DNA from: Arthrobacter sp. DWC3
GTDB taxonomy: Bacteria; Actinomycetota; Actinomycetes; Actinomycetales; Micrococcaceae
Direction: 5' to 3'
Length of the DNA: 64,000 nucleotides
Assembly (NCBI RefSeq): GCF_002929375.1
Contig: NZ_PJIP01000007.1
Coordinates: 124,001-188,000, forward strand
Shown here: piece by piece, positions 9,914 to 22,985 of the stretch
Position numbering within the stretch: the first letter of the stretch is position 1
Layout of the letters: each line of letters begins with the position of its first letter
Program-made: the position numbers and the translations under genes
The notes under the pieces: model-generated
What the model saw: the letters and a program-made list of their open reading frames with translations, nothing else
Database searches by the model: none
What the model was told of the DNA's origin: nothing

Positions 9914-10055
9914 CCTGCCCCGCCGGGCGCCGGAGGGATCCCGCGGGCCGCCGCGCCGCGCAGGGTAGACTGGTCACTGGACTTTTGGCGCGCTTCCCCG
10001 CGCCCGCCGTGCCCCGGCCGGCCCATCCATCAGCGAGACCGACGAAAGTGAATCT

Positions 10056-10619
10056 GTGGCGACCACGAACGACATCAAGAACGGCACCGTCCTGAAGCTC
10101 GAGGGCAACCTCTGGAACGTCCTCGAGTTCCAGCACGTCAAGCCCGGCAAGGGTGGCGCCTTCGTCCGCACCAAGCTCCGCAACATCCTCTCCGGCAAGG
10201 TGGTCGACAAGACGTTCAACGCGGGCCTGAAGATCGAGACGGCCACGGTGGACCGTCGCGACTACCAGTACCTGTACAAGGACGGCGAGGACTTCGTCTT
10301 CATGGACACCACCGACTACGACCAGATCACGGTGCCCGGGAAGACCGTCGGCAACGCCGCGAACTTCATGCTCGAGAGCCAGATGGCCACCATCGCCATG
10401 CACGAGGGCTCACCGCTCTACGTCGAGCTGCCCGCGTCCGTGACGCTGGAGATCACCTACACCGAGCCGGGCCTGCAGGGCGACCGATCCACGGGCGGCA
10501 CCAAGCCCGCGACCGTCGAGACGGGCCACGAGATCCAGGTCCCGCTGTTCCTCGGCACCGGCACCAAGGTCAAGGTCGACACCCGGACGGGCGAGTACCT
10601 GGGACGCGTCAACGAGTGA
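10056..10619 (+). CDS. efp: Elongation factor P
   Basis: Binds stalled ribosomes next to the P-site tRNA and promotes Pro-Pro bond formation. The 187 residues have the three-domain EF-P layout. The loop that reaches the peptidyl-transferase centre is KPGKGGA, with Lys32 at the tip; the C-terminal domain carries the conserved [12 protein letters not shown]. The GTG at 10056 is preceded by a GAAAGTG ribosome binding site. A TAGACT -10-like hexamer lies at 9966-9971 with no obvious -35. The stop overlaps the nusB GTG start, so efp and nusB form an operon. Confidence 0.97.
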   Translation: MATTNDIKNGTVLKLEGNLWNVLEFQHVKPGKGGAFVRTKLRNILSGKVVDKTFNAGLKIETATVDRRDYQYLYKDGEDFVFMDTTDYDQITVPGKTVGNAANFMLESQMATIAMHEGSPLYVELPASVTLEITYTEPGLQGDRSTGGTKPATVETGHEIQVPLFLGTGTKVKVDTRTGEYLGRVNE

Positions 10620-11026
10620 GCGCACGCAGCAAGGCCCGACGCCGGGCCCTGGACATCCTCTTCGAATCCGCGCAGCGCGACATGGCGGCACTCGAGGTCA
10701 TCCGTGCGCGCCGCGAGAAGACGGACATGGTCATCGCGGACTACACCGTGGACATCGTGGAAGGCGTCCTGGAGCACCAGGAGCAGATCGACGAGTTCCT
10801 CAGCACGTACTCGCAGGGCTGGACGCTGGACCGCATGCCCGCCGTCGACCTGATGCTCCTGCGCATCGGCTCGTGGGAGCTGCTGTACAACGACGACGTC
10901 CCCGACGGCGTCGCGGTCAGCGAGGCCGTCGAGCTCGCCAAGATGCTCTCCACCGACGAGTCCCCGAAGTTCATCAACGGGCTCCTCGGGCGCCTGCAGC
11001 AGCTCAAGCCGACGCTGCTCGCCTGA
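10616..11026 (+). CDS. nusB: Transcription antitermination factor NusB
   Basis: With NusE (S10) binds boxA RNA and supports rRNA antitermination. The 136 residues are all-helical, starting [13 protein letters not shown] and containing the conserved [15 protein letters not shown] and [22 protein letters not shown] stretches. The GTG start at 10616 overlaps the efp stop by 4 bases. A hairpin terminator follows 12 bases after the stop. Confidence 0.96.
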   Translation: MSARSKARRRALDILFESAQRDMAALEVIRARREKTDMVIADYTVDIVEGVLEHQEQIDEFLSTYSQGWTLDRMPAVDLMLLRIGSWELLYNDDVPDGVAVSEAVELAKMLSTDESPKFINGLLGRLQQLKPTLLA

Positions 11027-11037
11027 CCACCCGATCC

Positions 11038-11078
11038 GAAGCCCCCGCAGTCCGCCGAACACGGACCGCGGGGGCTTC
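11038..11078 (+). terminator. Terminator hairpin after nusB
   Basis: Arms of 17 bp (11038-11054 and 11062-11078) pair with one mismatch and are rich in GC. There is no T tract. It lies between nusB and the convergent PrsW-family gene, so it may serve both strands. Confidence 0.75.
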
Positions 11079-11174
11079 CGGTGTATCGGGGCTGATCCGC
11101 CCGGCACCTGCGCAGGTGTGGCGGGTGCCGCCGCCGTGCACCCGCCGTGGCTGCACACCCAGGGCCGGCGGCGG

Positions 11175-12461
11175 TCAGCGGGCCGCGGACGCCCGCTCGA
11201 AGATGCGCGCCCGGCGCTGCGTGGCCTCCTCGAGCAGGGCGCGTTCCTCCGAGGCGTAGTCGGCGTCGCGCCGTCCGCCGAGCACGCGCTGGCGCGTGAA
11301 CGCGATGCGTGAGCCCGTGCGGATGAACGCGCGCATGTCCTGCTTGGCGCCCACCGAGTTCGCCCACGCGAGCGCCTGCGACCGGCCGGGGCGTGTGGCG
11401 AGCATGCGCACCTCCTCCGGGGTGAACCAGCCGGCGCGGGCGTAGTCGCCGAGCCGGGCCTCCGTGAGGCGCCGCTCCGAGCGCCGGAGCAGCACGACGG
11501 CGACCACGGCGGCGACGAACAGCGGCACCTGCACCACGAGGTAGAAGAGCAGGAAGTTGTCGAACAGCACGAGGGTGCCGCCGTTCCACAGCATGTGACC
11601 CGCCATCGCGGGGATGAGCCCGAGGACGAAGGCGCCCAGGATCCTCGCGTTGCCGCCGCCGCGGCTCACCGCCCAGCCCAGCACGAAGCCGAGCAGTGAG
11701 GTGAACATCACGTGCGCGAAGGGGGAGAACAGGCCCCGGAGGATGAAGACGCCCACCACGGCGCCGGTGCCGGACTCCATGACGGCCGAGCCGAAGTACA
11801 GGATGTTCTCGGTGAAGGCGAAGCCGGCCGCGACCGTACCGGCGTAGACGATGCCGTCCACGGGTCCGTCGAAGTGGCTGCGGCGCGTGTAGACGAGGAT
11901 CAGGACGCCGAGGCCCTTGGCGAACTCCTCCACCAGCGGTGCCTGCAGGACGGGTCCGATCACCTCGGGGGAGGTGGTGCTGAGGGCGCTGCCCAGCAGG
12001 TCCACCACGTAGGTGCCGAGCAGCAGGGTGACCACCACGGAAGTCCCGGCGCCCCAGAGGAACGCGAAGAGCAGAGCGCCCCGCGGTTCGGGGTCCCACC
12101 GGTCGATCCAGCGCAGGCCGAGCAGGCAGATGCCCAGCGGCACGAGGGCGAGGATCCCGCACAGCAGGAAAGCGGACGGCCCCAGGGACAGGGAGAGGAA
12201 CAGGAGCACGCCCGCCACCACGAGGGCCGCCACGATCACGAGGAGGACGTTGAGCACGCCCCGCCGCCGCGGCGGAGGCTGGTTCCACACGGGCTGGAAG
12301 GGCGACCCGCCCGAGCGGGCGGGGGCGGGGTGGTGGTGGCGCAGCGTCGTCGTACCCCACCAGCCCGCGTGCTGCTGGTGGTCCTCCGGTCGCTGCCCGT
12401 AGCCCTGGGGGCTGTTCCACTGCGGTCCGCCTGGGCCCGCTCCGGGGGTGTTCATAGCCAT
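11175..12461 (-). CDS. PrsW family intramembrane metalloprotease
   Basis: Multi-pass protein resembling PrsW-type membrane proteases, which in Bacillus cleave an anti-sigma factor. The 428 residues have a Pro/Gln/His-rich cytoplasmic N-terminus of about 65 residues, then about eight hydrophobic segments. The family active-site blocks are visible: EEFAKG after the third or fourth segment, [10 protein letters not shown], and a later HMLWNG that supplies a metal-ligand His. Substrate unknown; no anti-sigma gene is adjacent. It is divergent from pyrR and the intergenic region is only 96 bases. Confidence 0.88.
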   Translation of the reverse strand: MAMNTPGAGPGGPQWNSPQGYGQRPEDHQQHAGWWGTTTLRHHHPAPARSGGSPFQPVWNQPPPRRRGVLNVLLVIVAALVVAGVLLFLSLSLGPSAFLLCGILALVPLGICLLGLRWIDRWDPEPRGALLFAFLWGAGTSVVVTLLLGTYVVDLLGSALSTTSPEVIGPVLQAPLVEEFAKGLGVLILVYTRRSHFDGPVDGIVYAGTVAAGFAFTENILYFGSAVMESGTGAVVGVFILRGLFSPFAHVMFTSLLGFVLGWAVSRGGGNARILGAFVLGLIPAMAGHMLWNGGTLVLFDNFLLFYLVVQVPLFVAAVVAVVLLRRSERRLTEARLGDYARAGWFTPEEVRMLATRPGRSQALAWANSVGAKQDMRAFIRTGSRIAFTRQRVLGGRRDADYASEERALLEEATQRRARIFERASAAR

Positions 12462-12490
12462 GAGGCAACCCTAGGGGCAAGCGGCGCTGT

Positions 12491-12548
12491 GATAGTTTTG
12501 ACACCGCAACCAACCTTTAAATTCCGTCCGGTGAGGCGGGGAAGGAGG
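12491..12548 (+). promoter_or_regulatory. pyrR leader with PyrR-binding RNA loop overlapping the ribosome binding site
   Basis: The leader contains UCCGGUGAGGC at 12527-12537, which fits the PyrR-binding loop consensus UCCNGNGAGGY. It is flanked by a CCG/CGG stem, and CCTT (12514-12517) can pair with AAGG (12542-12545), part of the GGAAGGAGG ribosome binding site. PyrR in Mycobacterium represses translation through such a loop; the same mechanism here is inferred. TGTGATAGT at 12488-12496 is a candidate extended -10. Confidence 0.7.
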
Positions 12549-12557
12549 AAGCGTGTT

Positions 12558-13145
12558 ATGACCGTGCCAGCCCAGGAATCCGGCCCGCACAAGCGCGTTG
12601 TTCTCGCAGAAGCAGACATAGACCGCGCACTCACGCGCATCGCCCACGAGATCCTCGAGGCCAACAAGGGCTCCCGCGATCTCGTCCTCCTCGGCATCCC
12701 GCGCAGGGGTTTCCCCCTGGCGCAGCGCCTCGCGCAGAAGATCGCGGCCGTGGACCCCACCGTGGACCCGGACCTCATCACCGGGCAGCTCGACGTCACC
12801 ATGTACCGCGACGACCTCCGGCGCCACCCCACCCGTTCGCCGCTCGCGACCCAGCTGCCGCCGTCGGGCATCGACGACAAGGTGGTGGTGCTCGTCGACG
12901 ACGTGCTGTACTCAGGGCGCACCGTCCGCGCGGCCCTGGACGCCCTCGCCGACCTCGGACGGCCCCGCACCGTCCGCCTCGCCGTCCTCGTGGACCGCGG
13001 GCACCGTGAACTGCCCATCCGCGCTGACCACGTCGGCAAGAACCTCCCGACGTCGTCCCGCGAGAGCGTCCGTGTCCACCTGGCGGAGATCGACCTGATC
13101 GGCGGCTCGGCCGTGAACGAGGTCGTCATCGAGGACCGCGTGTGA
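12558..13145 (+). CDS. pyrR: Bifunctional pyr operon regulator / uracil phosphoribosyltransferase
   Basis: RNA-binding regulator that represses the pyr operon when UMP is high; many homologues also have uracil phosphoribosyltransferase activity. The 195 residues include the PRPP-binding loop [12 protein letters not shown] near 112-123, the [13 protein letters not shown] segment near 53, and the basic VGKNLPTS block typical of PyrR. Start is the ATG at 12558, preceded by GGAAGGAGG; the reading frame open further upstream is not a gene extension. First gene of the operon; stop overlaps pyrB. Confidence 0.97.
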   Translation: MTVPAQESGPHKRVVLAEADIDRALTRIAHEILEANKGSRDLVLLGIPRRGFPLAQRLAQKIAAVDPTVDPDLITGQLDVTMYRDDLRRHPTRSPLATQLPPSGIDDKVVVLVDDVLYSGRTVRAALDALADLGRPRTVRLAVLVDRGHRELPIRADHVGKNLPTSSRESVRVHLAEIDLIGGSAVNEVVIEDRV

Positions 13146-14185
13146 AACACCTGCTCAGCACGCAGGACCTCTCCGCCGGGAACGCGCTCCGCCTCCTCGA
13201 CGTCGCCGAGGAGATGGCGGCCGTGGGGGAGCGGGAGATCAAGAAGCTGCCCGCGCTGCGCGGACGCACCGTCGTGAACCTCTTCTTCGAGGACTCCACC
13301 CGCACGCGCATCTCGTTCGAGGCGGCGGCGAAGCGGCTCTCCGCGGACGTCATCAACTTCGCGGCGAAGGGCTCCTCGGTCTCCAAGGGTGAGTCCCTGA
13401 AGGACACCGCCCAGACGCTGGAGGCCATGAGCGCGGACGCCGTGGTCATCCGCCACCCCGCCTCCGGAGCCCCGGCCCGCCTCGCGGCCTCGGGGTGGAT
13501 CGACGCCGCCGTGGTCAACGCCGGCGACGGCACGCACGAGCACCCCACGCAGGCGCTCCTGGACGCGTTCACGCTGCGCCGCCACTGGGCCGGGGTGGCC
13601 GGTGCCGCCTCGCCCGGCACGGACCTGACCGGCATGAAGGTGCTGATCGTCGGCGACGTCCTCCATTCCCGCGTGGCCCGCTCCAACGTGTGGCTCCTCA
13701 CCACGCTCGGGGCGGAGGTGCTGCTCGCCGGGCCGCCCACGCTGCTGCCCGTCGGCGTCGGCGCCTGGCCCTGCACGGTCTTCTACGACCTCGACGACGC
13801 CCTCGCCGAGCGGCCCGACGCCGTCATGATGCTCCGCCTGCAGGCAGAGCGCATGAACGCCGCGTTCTTCCCCTCCCTGCGCGAGTACTCGCGGCGGTGG
13901 GGGTTCGACGACGGACGCCTGGCCCTGCTCGACACGCTCGGCCTGGACGACACCGTGATCATGCACCCCGGGCCCATGAACCGCGGGCTCGAGATCTCCT
14001 CGGCCGCAGCCGACTCCCCGCGCTCCACCGTCCTCGCGCAGGTCCGCAACGGCGTGTCCGTGCGGATGGCCGCGCTGTACCTGCTGCTCGCCGGCGACCC
14101 GCACGACGAGCAGGACCAGCAGCGGCACCGGCACGACCGGCAGAGCGACGACCCCGACCTGATCCCGGAAGGCCGCACCCCGTGA
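13142..14185 (+). CDS. pyrB: Aspartate carbamoyltransferase catalytic subunit
   Basis: Condenses carbamoyl phosphate and aspartate in the second step of UMP synthesis. The 347 residues show the carbamoyl-phosphate motif STRTRISFE near 55-63, HPTQALLD near 136, and the C-terminal MHPGPMNRG near 280 (aspartate side). Family members usually end near residue 315; here a charged His/Asp/Gln-rich tail of about 25 residues follows LLLAGDP. No pyrI gene is present. GTG start overlaps the pyrR stop, and the stop overlaps the pyrC start. Confidence 0.98.
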   Translation: MKHLLSTQDLSAGNALRLLDVAEEMAAVGEREIKKLPALRGRTVVNLFFEDSTRTRISFEAAAKRLSADVINFAAKGSSVSKGESLKDTAQTLEAMSADAVVIRHPASGAPARLAASGWIDAAVVNAGDGTHEHPTQALLDAFTLRRHWAGVAGAASPGTDLTGMKVLIVGDVLHSRVARSNVWLLTTLGAEVLLAGPPTLLPVGVGAWPCTVFYDLDDALAERPDAVMMLRLQAERMNAAFFPSLREYSRRWGFDDGRLALLDTLGLDDTVIMHPGPMNRGLEISSAAADSPRSTVLAQVRNGVSVRMAALYLLLAGDPHDEQDQQRHRHDRQSDDPDLIPEGRTP

Positions 14186-15549
14186 CGACCCCCAGTACAC
14201 CCACCCAGTACCTCATCCGTGGCGCCTCGCTCCTCGGGCAGGGCGCCGAGGACCTCCTCGTCCGCGACGGCGTCGTCGCGGCGGTGGGCGGCGCGGCGGT
14301 CGGCGAGGCGTCGGCCGACGCCGTGACCGTCGACGCCGCCGGACTCGTGGCCCTGCCCGGCATGGTGGACCTCCACACCCACCTCCGCGAGCCCGGACGG
14401 GAGGACGCCGAGACCGTCGAGACCGGTTCCCGCGCCGCAGCCCTCGGCGGCTTCACCGCCGTGCACGCCATGGCGAACAGCTCGCCGGTGGCCGACACCG
14501 CGGGCGTCGTGGAGCAGGTGTACCGCCTGGGCCTCGCGTCCGGGTGGGTCGAGGTGCGGCCCGTCGGCGCCGTGACAGTGGGCCTCCGCGGCGAACGCCT
14601 CGCCGAACTCGGTGCCATGGCGGAGTCACCCGCGTCGGTGCGCGTGTTCTCCGACGACGGCATCTGCGTCTCCGACCCGGTGCTCATGCGCCGCGCCCTC
14701 GAGTACGTGAAGGCGTTCGACGGCGTGATCGCCCAGCACGCCCAGGAACCGCGCCTCACGGAGGGCGCCCAGATGAACGAGGGGGACGTCTCCGCGGTCC
14801 TCGGGCTGACCGGCTGGCCCGCCGTCGCGGAGGAGAGCATCATCGCCCGCGACGTCCTCCTCGCGCAGCACGTCGGCTCCCGCCTGCACGTCTGCCACGT
14901 GTCGACGGCCGGGTCGGTGGAGATCATCCGGTGGGCGAAGGCCCGCGGCATCGACGTCACCGCGGAGGTCACCCCGCACCACCTGCTCCTCACGGACGAG
15001 CTGGTCCGCAGCTACGACCCCGTCTACAAGGTGAACCCGCCGCTGCGCACAGCCGACGACGTCACGGCGCTCCGGGAGGCCCTCGCCGACGGGACCATCG
15101 ACGTCGTGGGCACCGACCACGCCCCGCACCCCAGCGAGCACAAGGAGTGCGAGTGGGCGCAGGCCGCGATGGGCATGACGGGCCTCGAGACCGCTCTGTC
15201 CGTGGTGCAGCACACCATGGTGGAGACCGGACTGCTCGACTGGGAGGGCTTCGCCCGCGTCACCTCCGTGACCCCGGCCCGCATCGGGCGGCTCGCCCAC
15301 CAGGGCCGGCCGCTCGCCGCTGGCGAGCCCGCGAACCTGGTCCTCGTCGACCCGGCCGCCCGCTGGACGGTCGACCCCTCGACCATGGCCACCAAGGGAC
15401 GCAACAGCCCGTTCCGCGGACTCGAACTCCCCGGCAGCGTGCGGGCGACGTTCCTCGCCGGCCACGCGACGGTCCTCGACGGCCGCCTCGCCACCCCCAG
15501 GACGGCGGCCCCGGAAGCGGGCAGGGAGGCACCGGCATGGAGTATCTAG
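14182..15549 (+). CDS. pyrC: Dihydroorotase
   Basis: Zinc amidohydrolase that cyclises carbamoyl aspartate to dihydroorotate. The 455 residues are of the class I (long) type. The metal site begins with [10 protein letters not shown] near 65, followed by His-containing blocks [10 protein letters not shown] and HHLLLTDE, and the catalytic Asp in GTDHAPH near 315. GTG at 14182 overlaps the pyrB stop (GTGA). The 3-prime end overlaps the next gene by 13 bases, so translation is coupled throughout. Confidence 0.97.
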   Translation: MTTPSTPTQYLIRGASLLGQGAEDLLVRDGVVAAVGGAAVGEASADAVTVDAAGLVALPGMVDLHTHLREPGREDAETVETGSRAAALGGFTAVHAMANSSPVADTAGVVEQVYRLGLASGWVEVRPVGAVTVGLRGERLAELGAMAESPASVRVFSDDGICVSDPVLMRRALEYVKAFDGVIAQHAQEPRLTEGAQMNEGDVSAVLGLTGWPAVAEESIIARDVLLAQHVGSRLHVCHVSTAGSVEIIRWAKARGIDVTAEVTPHHLLLTDELVRSYDPVYKVNPPLRTADDVTALREALADGTIDVVGTDHAPHPSEHKECEWAQAAMGMTGLETALSVVQHTMVETGLLDWEGFARVTSVTPARIGRLAHQGRPLAAGEPANLVLVDPAARWTVDPSTMATKGRNSPFRGLELPGSVRATFLAGHATVLDGRLATPRTAAPEAGREAPAWSI

Positions 15550-16085
15550 GCTGGGTCGCCCTGACGCTGGGCATCATCGCCGTCATCGTCGGGCTCATGG
15601 CGCTCGGCTGGCGGAACCGGCTCCGCCGGCAGTCCGACGTCCCCGCACCGCCCGGGACGCCCGCGGACCCGGGACCCGTCCTCTACGAGGCCGAGGGCCA
15701 GTACGTCGCCACGACGACGGCGGGGGACTGGCTCGACCGCATCGCGGTCCACGGGCTCGGCCTCCGCGGCAACGCCGTCGCCGCCGTCCACCGCGACGGC
15801 GTGCTCTTCACCCGCACCGGGGCGCGCACCGTCTTCGTCCCCCGCGCCGACCTCACCTCGGTGCACCTGGCCAGCGGCATGACCGGCAAGTTCGTCGAGA
15901 AGGAGGGCCTCGTCGTGGTGACCTGGCGCCTGGGTGCGCTACGCGTCGACACCGGGTTCCGCACCCGCCACGCCGCCCACAAGGCCCAGCTCGTCGCGGC
16001 GATCGCCGCGCTCATCCCCTCCGATCCACCCGACACCCCCGAGAACCGAACTCCACCGACCCCCGAAGGCAGGGAACAGCTGTGA
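15537..16085 (+). CDS. PH-like domain membrane protein inside the pyr operon
   Basis: Conserved actinobacterial protein of unknown function, 182 residues. One N-terminal membrane segment (about 4-24) is followed by a basic RNRLRRQ patch and a beta-rich domain of about 120 residues resembling bacterial PH-like domains, then a Pro/Glu-rich tail. It lies between pyrC and carA, overlapping pyrC by 13 bases and carA by 4, so it must be co-expressed with pyrimidine synthesis. Homologues in this position are sometimes called transporters, but one membrane segment argues against that. Confidence 0.85.
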   Translation: MEYLGWVALTLGIIAVIVGLMALGWRNRLRRQSDVPAPPGTPADPGPVLYEAEGQYVATTTAGDWLDRIAVHGLGLRGNAVAAVHRDGVLFTRTGARTVFVPRADLTSVHLASGMTGKFVEKEGLVVVTWRLGALRVDTGFRTRHAAHKAQLVAAIAALIPSDPPDTPENRTPPTPEGREQL

Positions 16086-17433
16086 GCAGCGCTCCACCCA
16101 CCGCCCACGCTCCATCGACGGCACCGGTCCGGCCACAGGCACCCGCCGTGCTCGTCCTCGAGGACGGACGCACCTTCCGCGGTCGCGCCTACGGCGCCGA
16201 GGGCACCGCGCTCGGCGAGGCCGTCTTCGCGACCGGCATGACCGGCTACCAGGAGACCATCACCGATCCGTCCTACGCCCGCCAGCTCGTGGTGCAGACC
16301 GCCCCGCACATCGGCAACACGGGCGTGAACGCCGACGACGCGGAATCGCGGCGCATCTGGGTGGCCGGCTACATCATCCGCGACGCCGCCCGCCGCCCGT
16401 CCAACTGGCGCTCCGAGCAGAGCCTCGACGAGCAGCTGCGCGAGCAGGGCGTCGTCGGCATCGAGGGCGTGGACACGCGCGCCGTCACCCGCCACCTCCG
16501 CGAGCGTGGCGCCATGCGCGCCGGGATCTTCTCCGGCACGGACGCCGCCGCCGGCGAGGAACGGCTCCTCGAGCAGGTCCTCGCCCAGCCGTCCATGGCC
16601 GGGGCCCGTCTCGCCGAGGAGGTCAGCATCGACAGGGCCTACGTCGTCGAACCCGCCGACCACGGCTGGACGGGCGAAGCGGTGGCCACCATCGCGGCCC
16701 TCGACCTCGGCATCAAGGCCATGACGCCCAAGCACTTCGCCGAGCGCGGCGTCCGCACGGTGGTCCTGCCCGCGGGAGCCACCTTCGAGGACATCGAGCG
16801 GACCGCACCCGACGGCGTCTTCATGTCCAACGGACCCGGCGACCCCGCGACCGCGGACGCCCAGGTGGAGCTCCTGCGCCGCGTCCTCGACGCCCGGATG
16901 CCGTTCTTCGGCATCTGCTTCGGTAACCAGATCCTCGGACGGGCCCTCGGCTTCGGCACCTACAAGCTGCGCTACGGCCACCGCGGCATCAACCAGCCCG
17001 TCCTCGACCGCCGCACCGGGAAGGTGGAGATCACCTCGCACAACCACGGGTTCGCCGTCGACGCGCCGCTCGACGGCCCCGTCGAGGCGCCCGCCGGCTC
17101 CTACGGCCGCGTCGAGGTGAGCCACAAGAACCTCAACGACGACGTCGTCGAGGGCCTCGCCTGCCTGGACCTGCCCGCGTTCTCGGTCCAGTACCACCCG
17201 GAAGCGGCGGCGGGCCCCCACGACTCGGCCTACCTCTTCGACCGCTTCATCGACCTGATGCAGGCGGAGAAGGCGCACCCCGGATCGGGGGACGCCGTCC
17301 GGGCCTCGGCCCTCGACGCGCCGTCGGAATCGGAGGCACTCGCCCGTGCGGCGGCCGCCGAGCTCGGCATGCACGGATCCAAGGTGACGGGCACACAGCC
17401 CCGCCACGACAGCGCAACGCAGGAAGAGAACTG

Positions 17434-17434
<1 letters not shown>
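16082..17434 (+). CDS. carA: Carbamoyl-phosphate synthase small chain
   Basis: Glutaminase subunit that feeds ammonia to CarB. The 450 residues include the conserved [11 protein letters not shown] block near 57 and the class I glutamine amidotransferase domain with nucleophile Cys in [12 protein letters not shown] near 279 and the catalytic YHPEA near 363. After the usual end (FDRFIDLM) there is an Ala/Ser/Glu-rich tail of about 60 residues. GTG start overlaps the preceding stop, and the stop overlaps the carB ATG by one base. Confidence 0.97.
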
Positions 17435-20731
<3,297 letters not shown>

Positions 20732-20742
<11 letters not shown>

Positions 20743-21580
20743 GGCCGGTGCCGCCGGCCGCGCCCCGTTCGGGGAGCGGCTCGCGGCGGCCCGTGCCGAC
20801 CGGGGGAGCCTGTGCGTGGGCATCGACCCGCATCCCGGCCTGCTCGCGGCCTGGGGGCTCGAGGACTCGCCGGCCGGGCTCGAGCGGTTCTCGCTGACGG
20901 TGCTCGACGCCGTCGGGCCCGCCGCCGCCGCCCTCAAGCCGCAGGTGGCGCTGTACGAGCGGCACGGAGCGCGGGGGCTCGCGGTCCTCGAGACACTGCT
21001 CGCCCGGGCGGCGGACGCCGGAGCCCTGACGATCGCCGACGCGAAACGCGGCGACATCGGCTCCACCATGCAGGCGTACGCCGAGGCCTGGCTGGGGGAG
21101 GGACGGCCCCTCGCGGCCGACGCCGTCACCCTGAACCCGTATCTGGGGTTCGAGTCGCTCCGGCCGGCCCTCGACCTCGCCGCCGCCACCGGACGCGGCG
21201 TGTTCGTCCTCGCCCTCACCTCGAACCCCGAGGGCCGCTCCGTCCAGCACGTGGGCGGCGACGCGTCCGTCGCACGGTCCATCGCCCGGGCGGCCGCCGT
21301 GGAGAACGACGGGCCCGGACCGGGCCACGTGGGTCTGGTGGTCGGCGCGACCGTGGGCGACGCCGCGCACCACCTCGGCCTCGATCTGACCGGACTGAAC
21401 GGGCCCATCCTCGCCCCCGGCGTGGGTGCCCAGGGGGCCGGGCCGCGCGAGCTGCGGGCGGCGTTCGGCGACGCGCTGCCGTTCGTGCTCCCGACGTCGA
21501 GCCGTGCCATCCTCGTGGCCGGCCCCGACGGATCCGCGCTGCGCGCCGCCGCGGAGCGGACGCGCGACGAGCTCGCCTGA
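20732..21580 (+). CDS. pyrF: Orotidine 5-prime-phosphate decarboxylase
   Basis: Decarboxylates OMP to UMP, the last step of the pathway. The 282 residues are of the long (type 2) class common in actinobacteria, with the active-site block [12 protein letters not shown] near residues 101-112 and CVGIDPHPG near 30. The ATG lies inside the end of carB. pyrD and pyrE are not in this operon. A 152-base gap follows with a likely new promoter for mihF. Confidence 0.96.
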
Positions 21581-21604
21581 GGCGTCCGCCCCGCAGCGGG
21601 CGCA

Positions 21605-21634
21605 TTGATTTAGGTGCCCTGCGCCCGGTAGGTT
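21605..21634 (+). promoter_or_regulatory. Candidate promoter for mihF-gmk-rpoZ-coaBC
   Basis: TTGATT (21605-21610) and TAGGTT (21629-21634) are spaced by 18 bases and lie about 100 bases before the mihF start. Spacing and both hexamers are reasonable for a housekeeping sigma factor. Confidence 0.45.
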
Positions 21635-21732
21635 CGGTTCCAGCCCCACCCCCTCCCCGGGGAGACCCTTGACCGATCCAGACGACGAGCGGTCGCCGCC
21701 ACCCGTGGTGCCGTCCAGTGCAGGGAGCACCC

Positions 21733-22071
21733 GTGAGCCTGAAGCCATTGACGGACGACGAGCGAACATCGGCACGCGAGAAGGCGACGGCGGCGCGTGC
21801 GGTGCGGGCGGACATCAAGTCCCGGCTGAAGACCGGTAAGCTTTCGGTGGCGGAGGTCATCGACAACCCGGACGGCGACGACGCCGTGGGCCGCCTCAAG
21901 GTCCTGGATCTCCTCAAAGCCCTGCCCGGCGTCGGCGACGTGAGGGCGGCGGCCATCATGACGGAGGTCGGCATCGCCGCCACGCGCCGTGTCCGCGGAC
22001 TCGGCGTCCATCAGCGCAAGGCCCTGGTCCTGTACCTCGAACAACATCACGCCGGCCCGGCCGGCAAGTAA
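21733..22071 (+). CDS. mihF: Integration host factor, actinobacterial type
   Basis: Small nucleoid-associated protein first described as the mycobacterial host factor for phage L5 integration; unrelated in fold to E. coli IHF. The 112 residues form a helical N-terminus rich in Lys/Arg/Ala and a C-terminal DNA-binding part with [13 protein letters not shown] near 66-78 and a TRRVRGLG motif near 89. The GTG at 21733 is chosen over the GTG at 21718 because GGGAG lies 6 bases before it and [11 protein letters not shown] is the family start. gmk follows after 10 bases. Confidence 0.94.
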   Translation: MSLKPLTDDERTSAREKATAARAVRADIKSRLKTGKLSVAEVIDNPDGDDAVGRLKVLDLLKALPGVGDVRAAAIMTEVGIAATRRVRGLGVHQRKALVLYLEQHHAGPAGK

Positions 22072-22081
22072 GGAAGCAGTA

Positions 22082-22651
22082 GTGTCACAGCCCCGGCTGA
22101 CCGTCCTCGCCGGCCCCACCGCGGTCGGCAAGGGAACCGTCTCGACCTACATCCGGGACAACTACCCCGAGGTGTGGCTCTCCGTCTCGGCGACCACGCG
22201 GCCCCCGCGGCCCGGCGAGGTGGACGGCGTGCACTACTTCTTCGTCTCGGCCGAGGAGTTCGACCGGCTCGTCGACGACGGGCAGCTGCTGGAGTGGGCC
22301 GTGGTCCACGGACGCAACCGGTACGGCACGCTCCGCAGCACCGTGCAGGCGGCCATGGACGAGGGCCGCACCGTGCTGCTCGAGATCGACCTGCAGGGCG
22401 CACGCCAGGTGAAGGAGAGCATGCCGGAGGCCAATTTCGTGTTCCTCGCACCTCCCACGTGGGACGAGATGGTGCGCCGCCTCGTGGGGCGCGGCACCGA
22501 AACACCCGAGGAACAGCAGCAACGGCTGGAAACCGCTAAACTGGAACTTGCCGCCGAGCCGGAATTCAACCACACCGTCGTCAACGACACCGTGGAGCAT
22601 GCGGCAGACGAGCTCGTATCACTGATGGGACTGCGTCCGCTGCAGCGCTGA
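22082..22651 (+). CDS. gmk: Guanylate kinase
   Basis: Phosphorylates GMP to GDP with ATP. The 189 residues show the P-loop GPTAVGKGT near 11-19, the GMP-binding [21 protein letters not shown] region, and [13 protein letters not shown]. The frame stays open upstream into mihF, but the GTG at 22082 preceded by AAGGAAG (22070-22076) gives the family N-terminus. It sits in the conserved mihF-gmk-rpoZ-coaBC order. Confidence 0.97.
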   Translation: MSQPRLTVLAGPTAVGKGTVSTYIRDNYPEVWLSVSATTRPPRPGEVDGVHYFFVSAEEFDRLVDDGQLLEWAVVHGRNRYGTLRSTVQAAMDEGRTVLLEIDLQGARQVKESMPEANFVFLAPPTWDEMVRRLVGRGTETPEEQQQRLETAKLELAAEPEFNHTVVNDTVEHAADELVSLMGLRPLQR

Positions 22652-22693
22652 GAGGCCCCGCACCAGCCGTTCCGCCTTATTTTTGGAGAATTT

Positions 22694-22954
22694 GTGTCAA
22701 CTCAGCCCGAAGGCATCATCAACCCGCCGATCGACTCCCTGCTCGAGGTCGCGGACTCGAAGTACGCCCTGGTCATCTACGGCGCCAAGCGCGCCCGCCA
22801 GATCAACGCGTACTACTCGCAGCTCCACGAGGGCCTGTTCGAGTACGTCGGCCCCCTCGTCGACACCAAGCTGAACGAGAAGCCCCTCTCCATCGCCCTG
22901 CGCGAGATCAACGAGGGCATGCTCGTCTCCAAGCCCGTCGAGCAGTCCGAATAA
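22694..22954 (+). CDS. rpoZ: DNA-directed RNA polymerase omega subunit
   Basis: Small subunit that helps beta-prime fold and join the core enzyme. The 86 residues include the conserved [17 protein letters not shown] block near 24-40 and [13 protein letters not shown] near 64-76. GTG start at 22694 is preceded by TTTTGGAGAA, a clear ribosome binding site. coaBC follows after 31 bases, in an operon with gmk. Confidence 0.96.
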   Translation: MSTQPEGIINPPIDSLLEVADSKYALVIYGAKRARQINAYYSQLHEGLFEYVGPLVDTKLNEKPLSIALREINEGMLVSKPVEQSE

Positions 22955-22985
22955 CGCAACCGACCCAGCAGGGGGCAGCTGACCG

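Noticed and set aside
12498-12503. TTGACA upstream of pyrR as a -35
   Set aside because: No acceptable -10 lies 16-18 bases downstream, and a start there would remove part of the PyrR-binding loop. GATAGT upstream is a better candidate.
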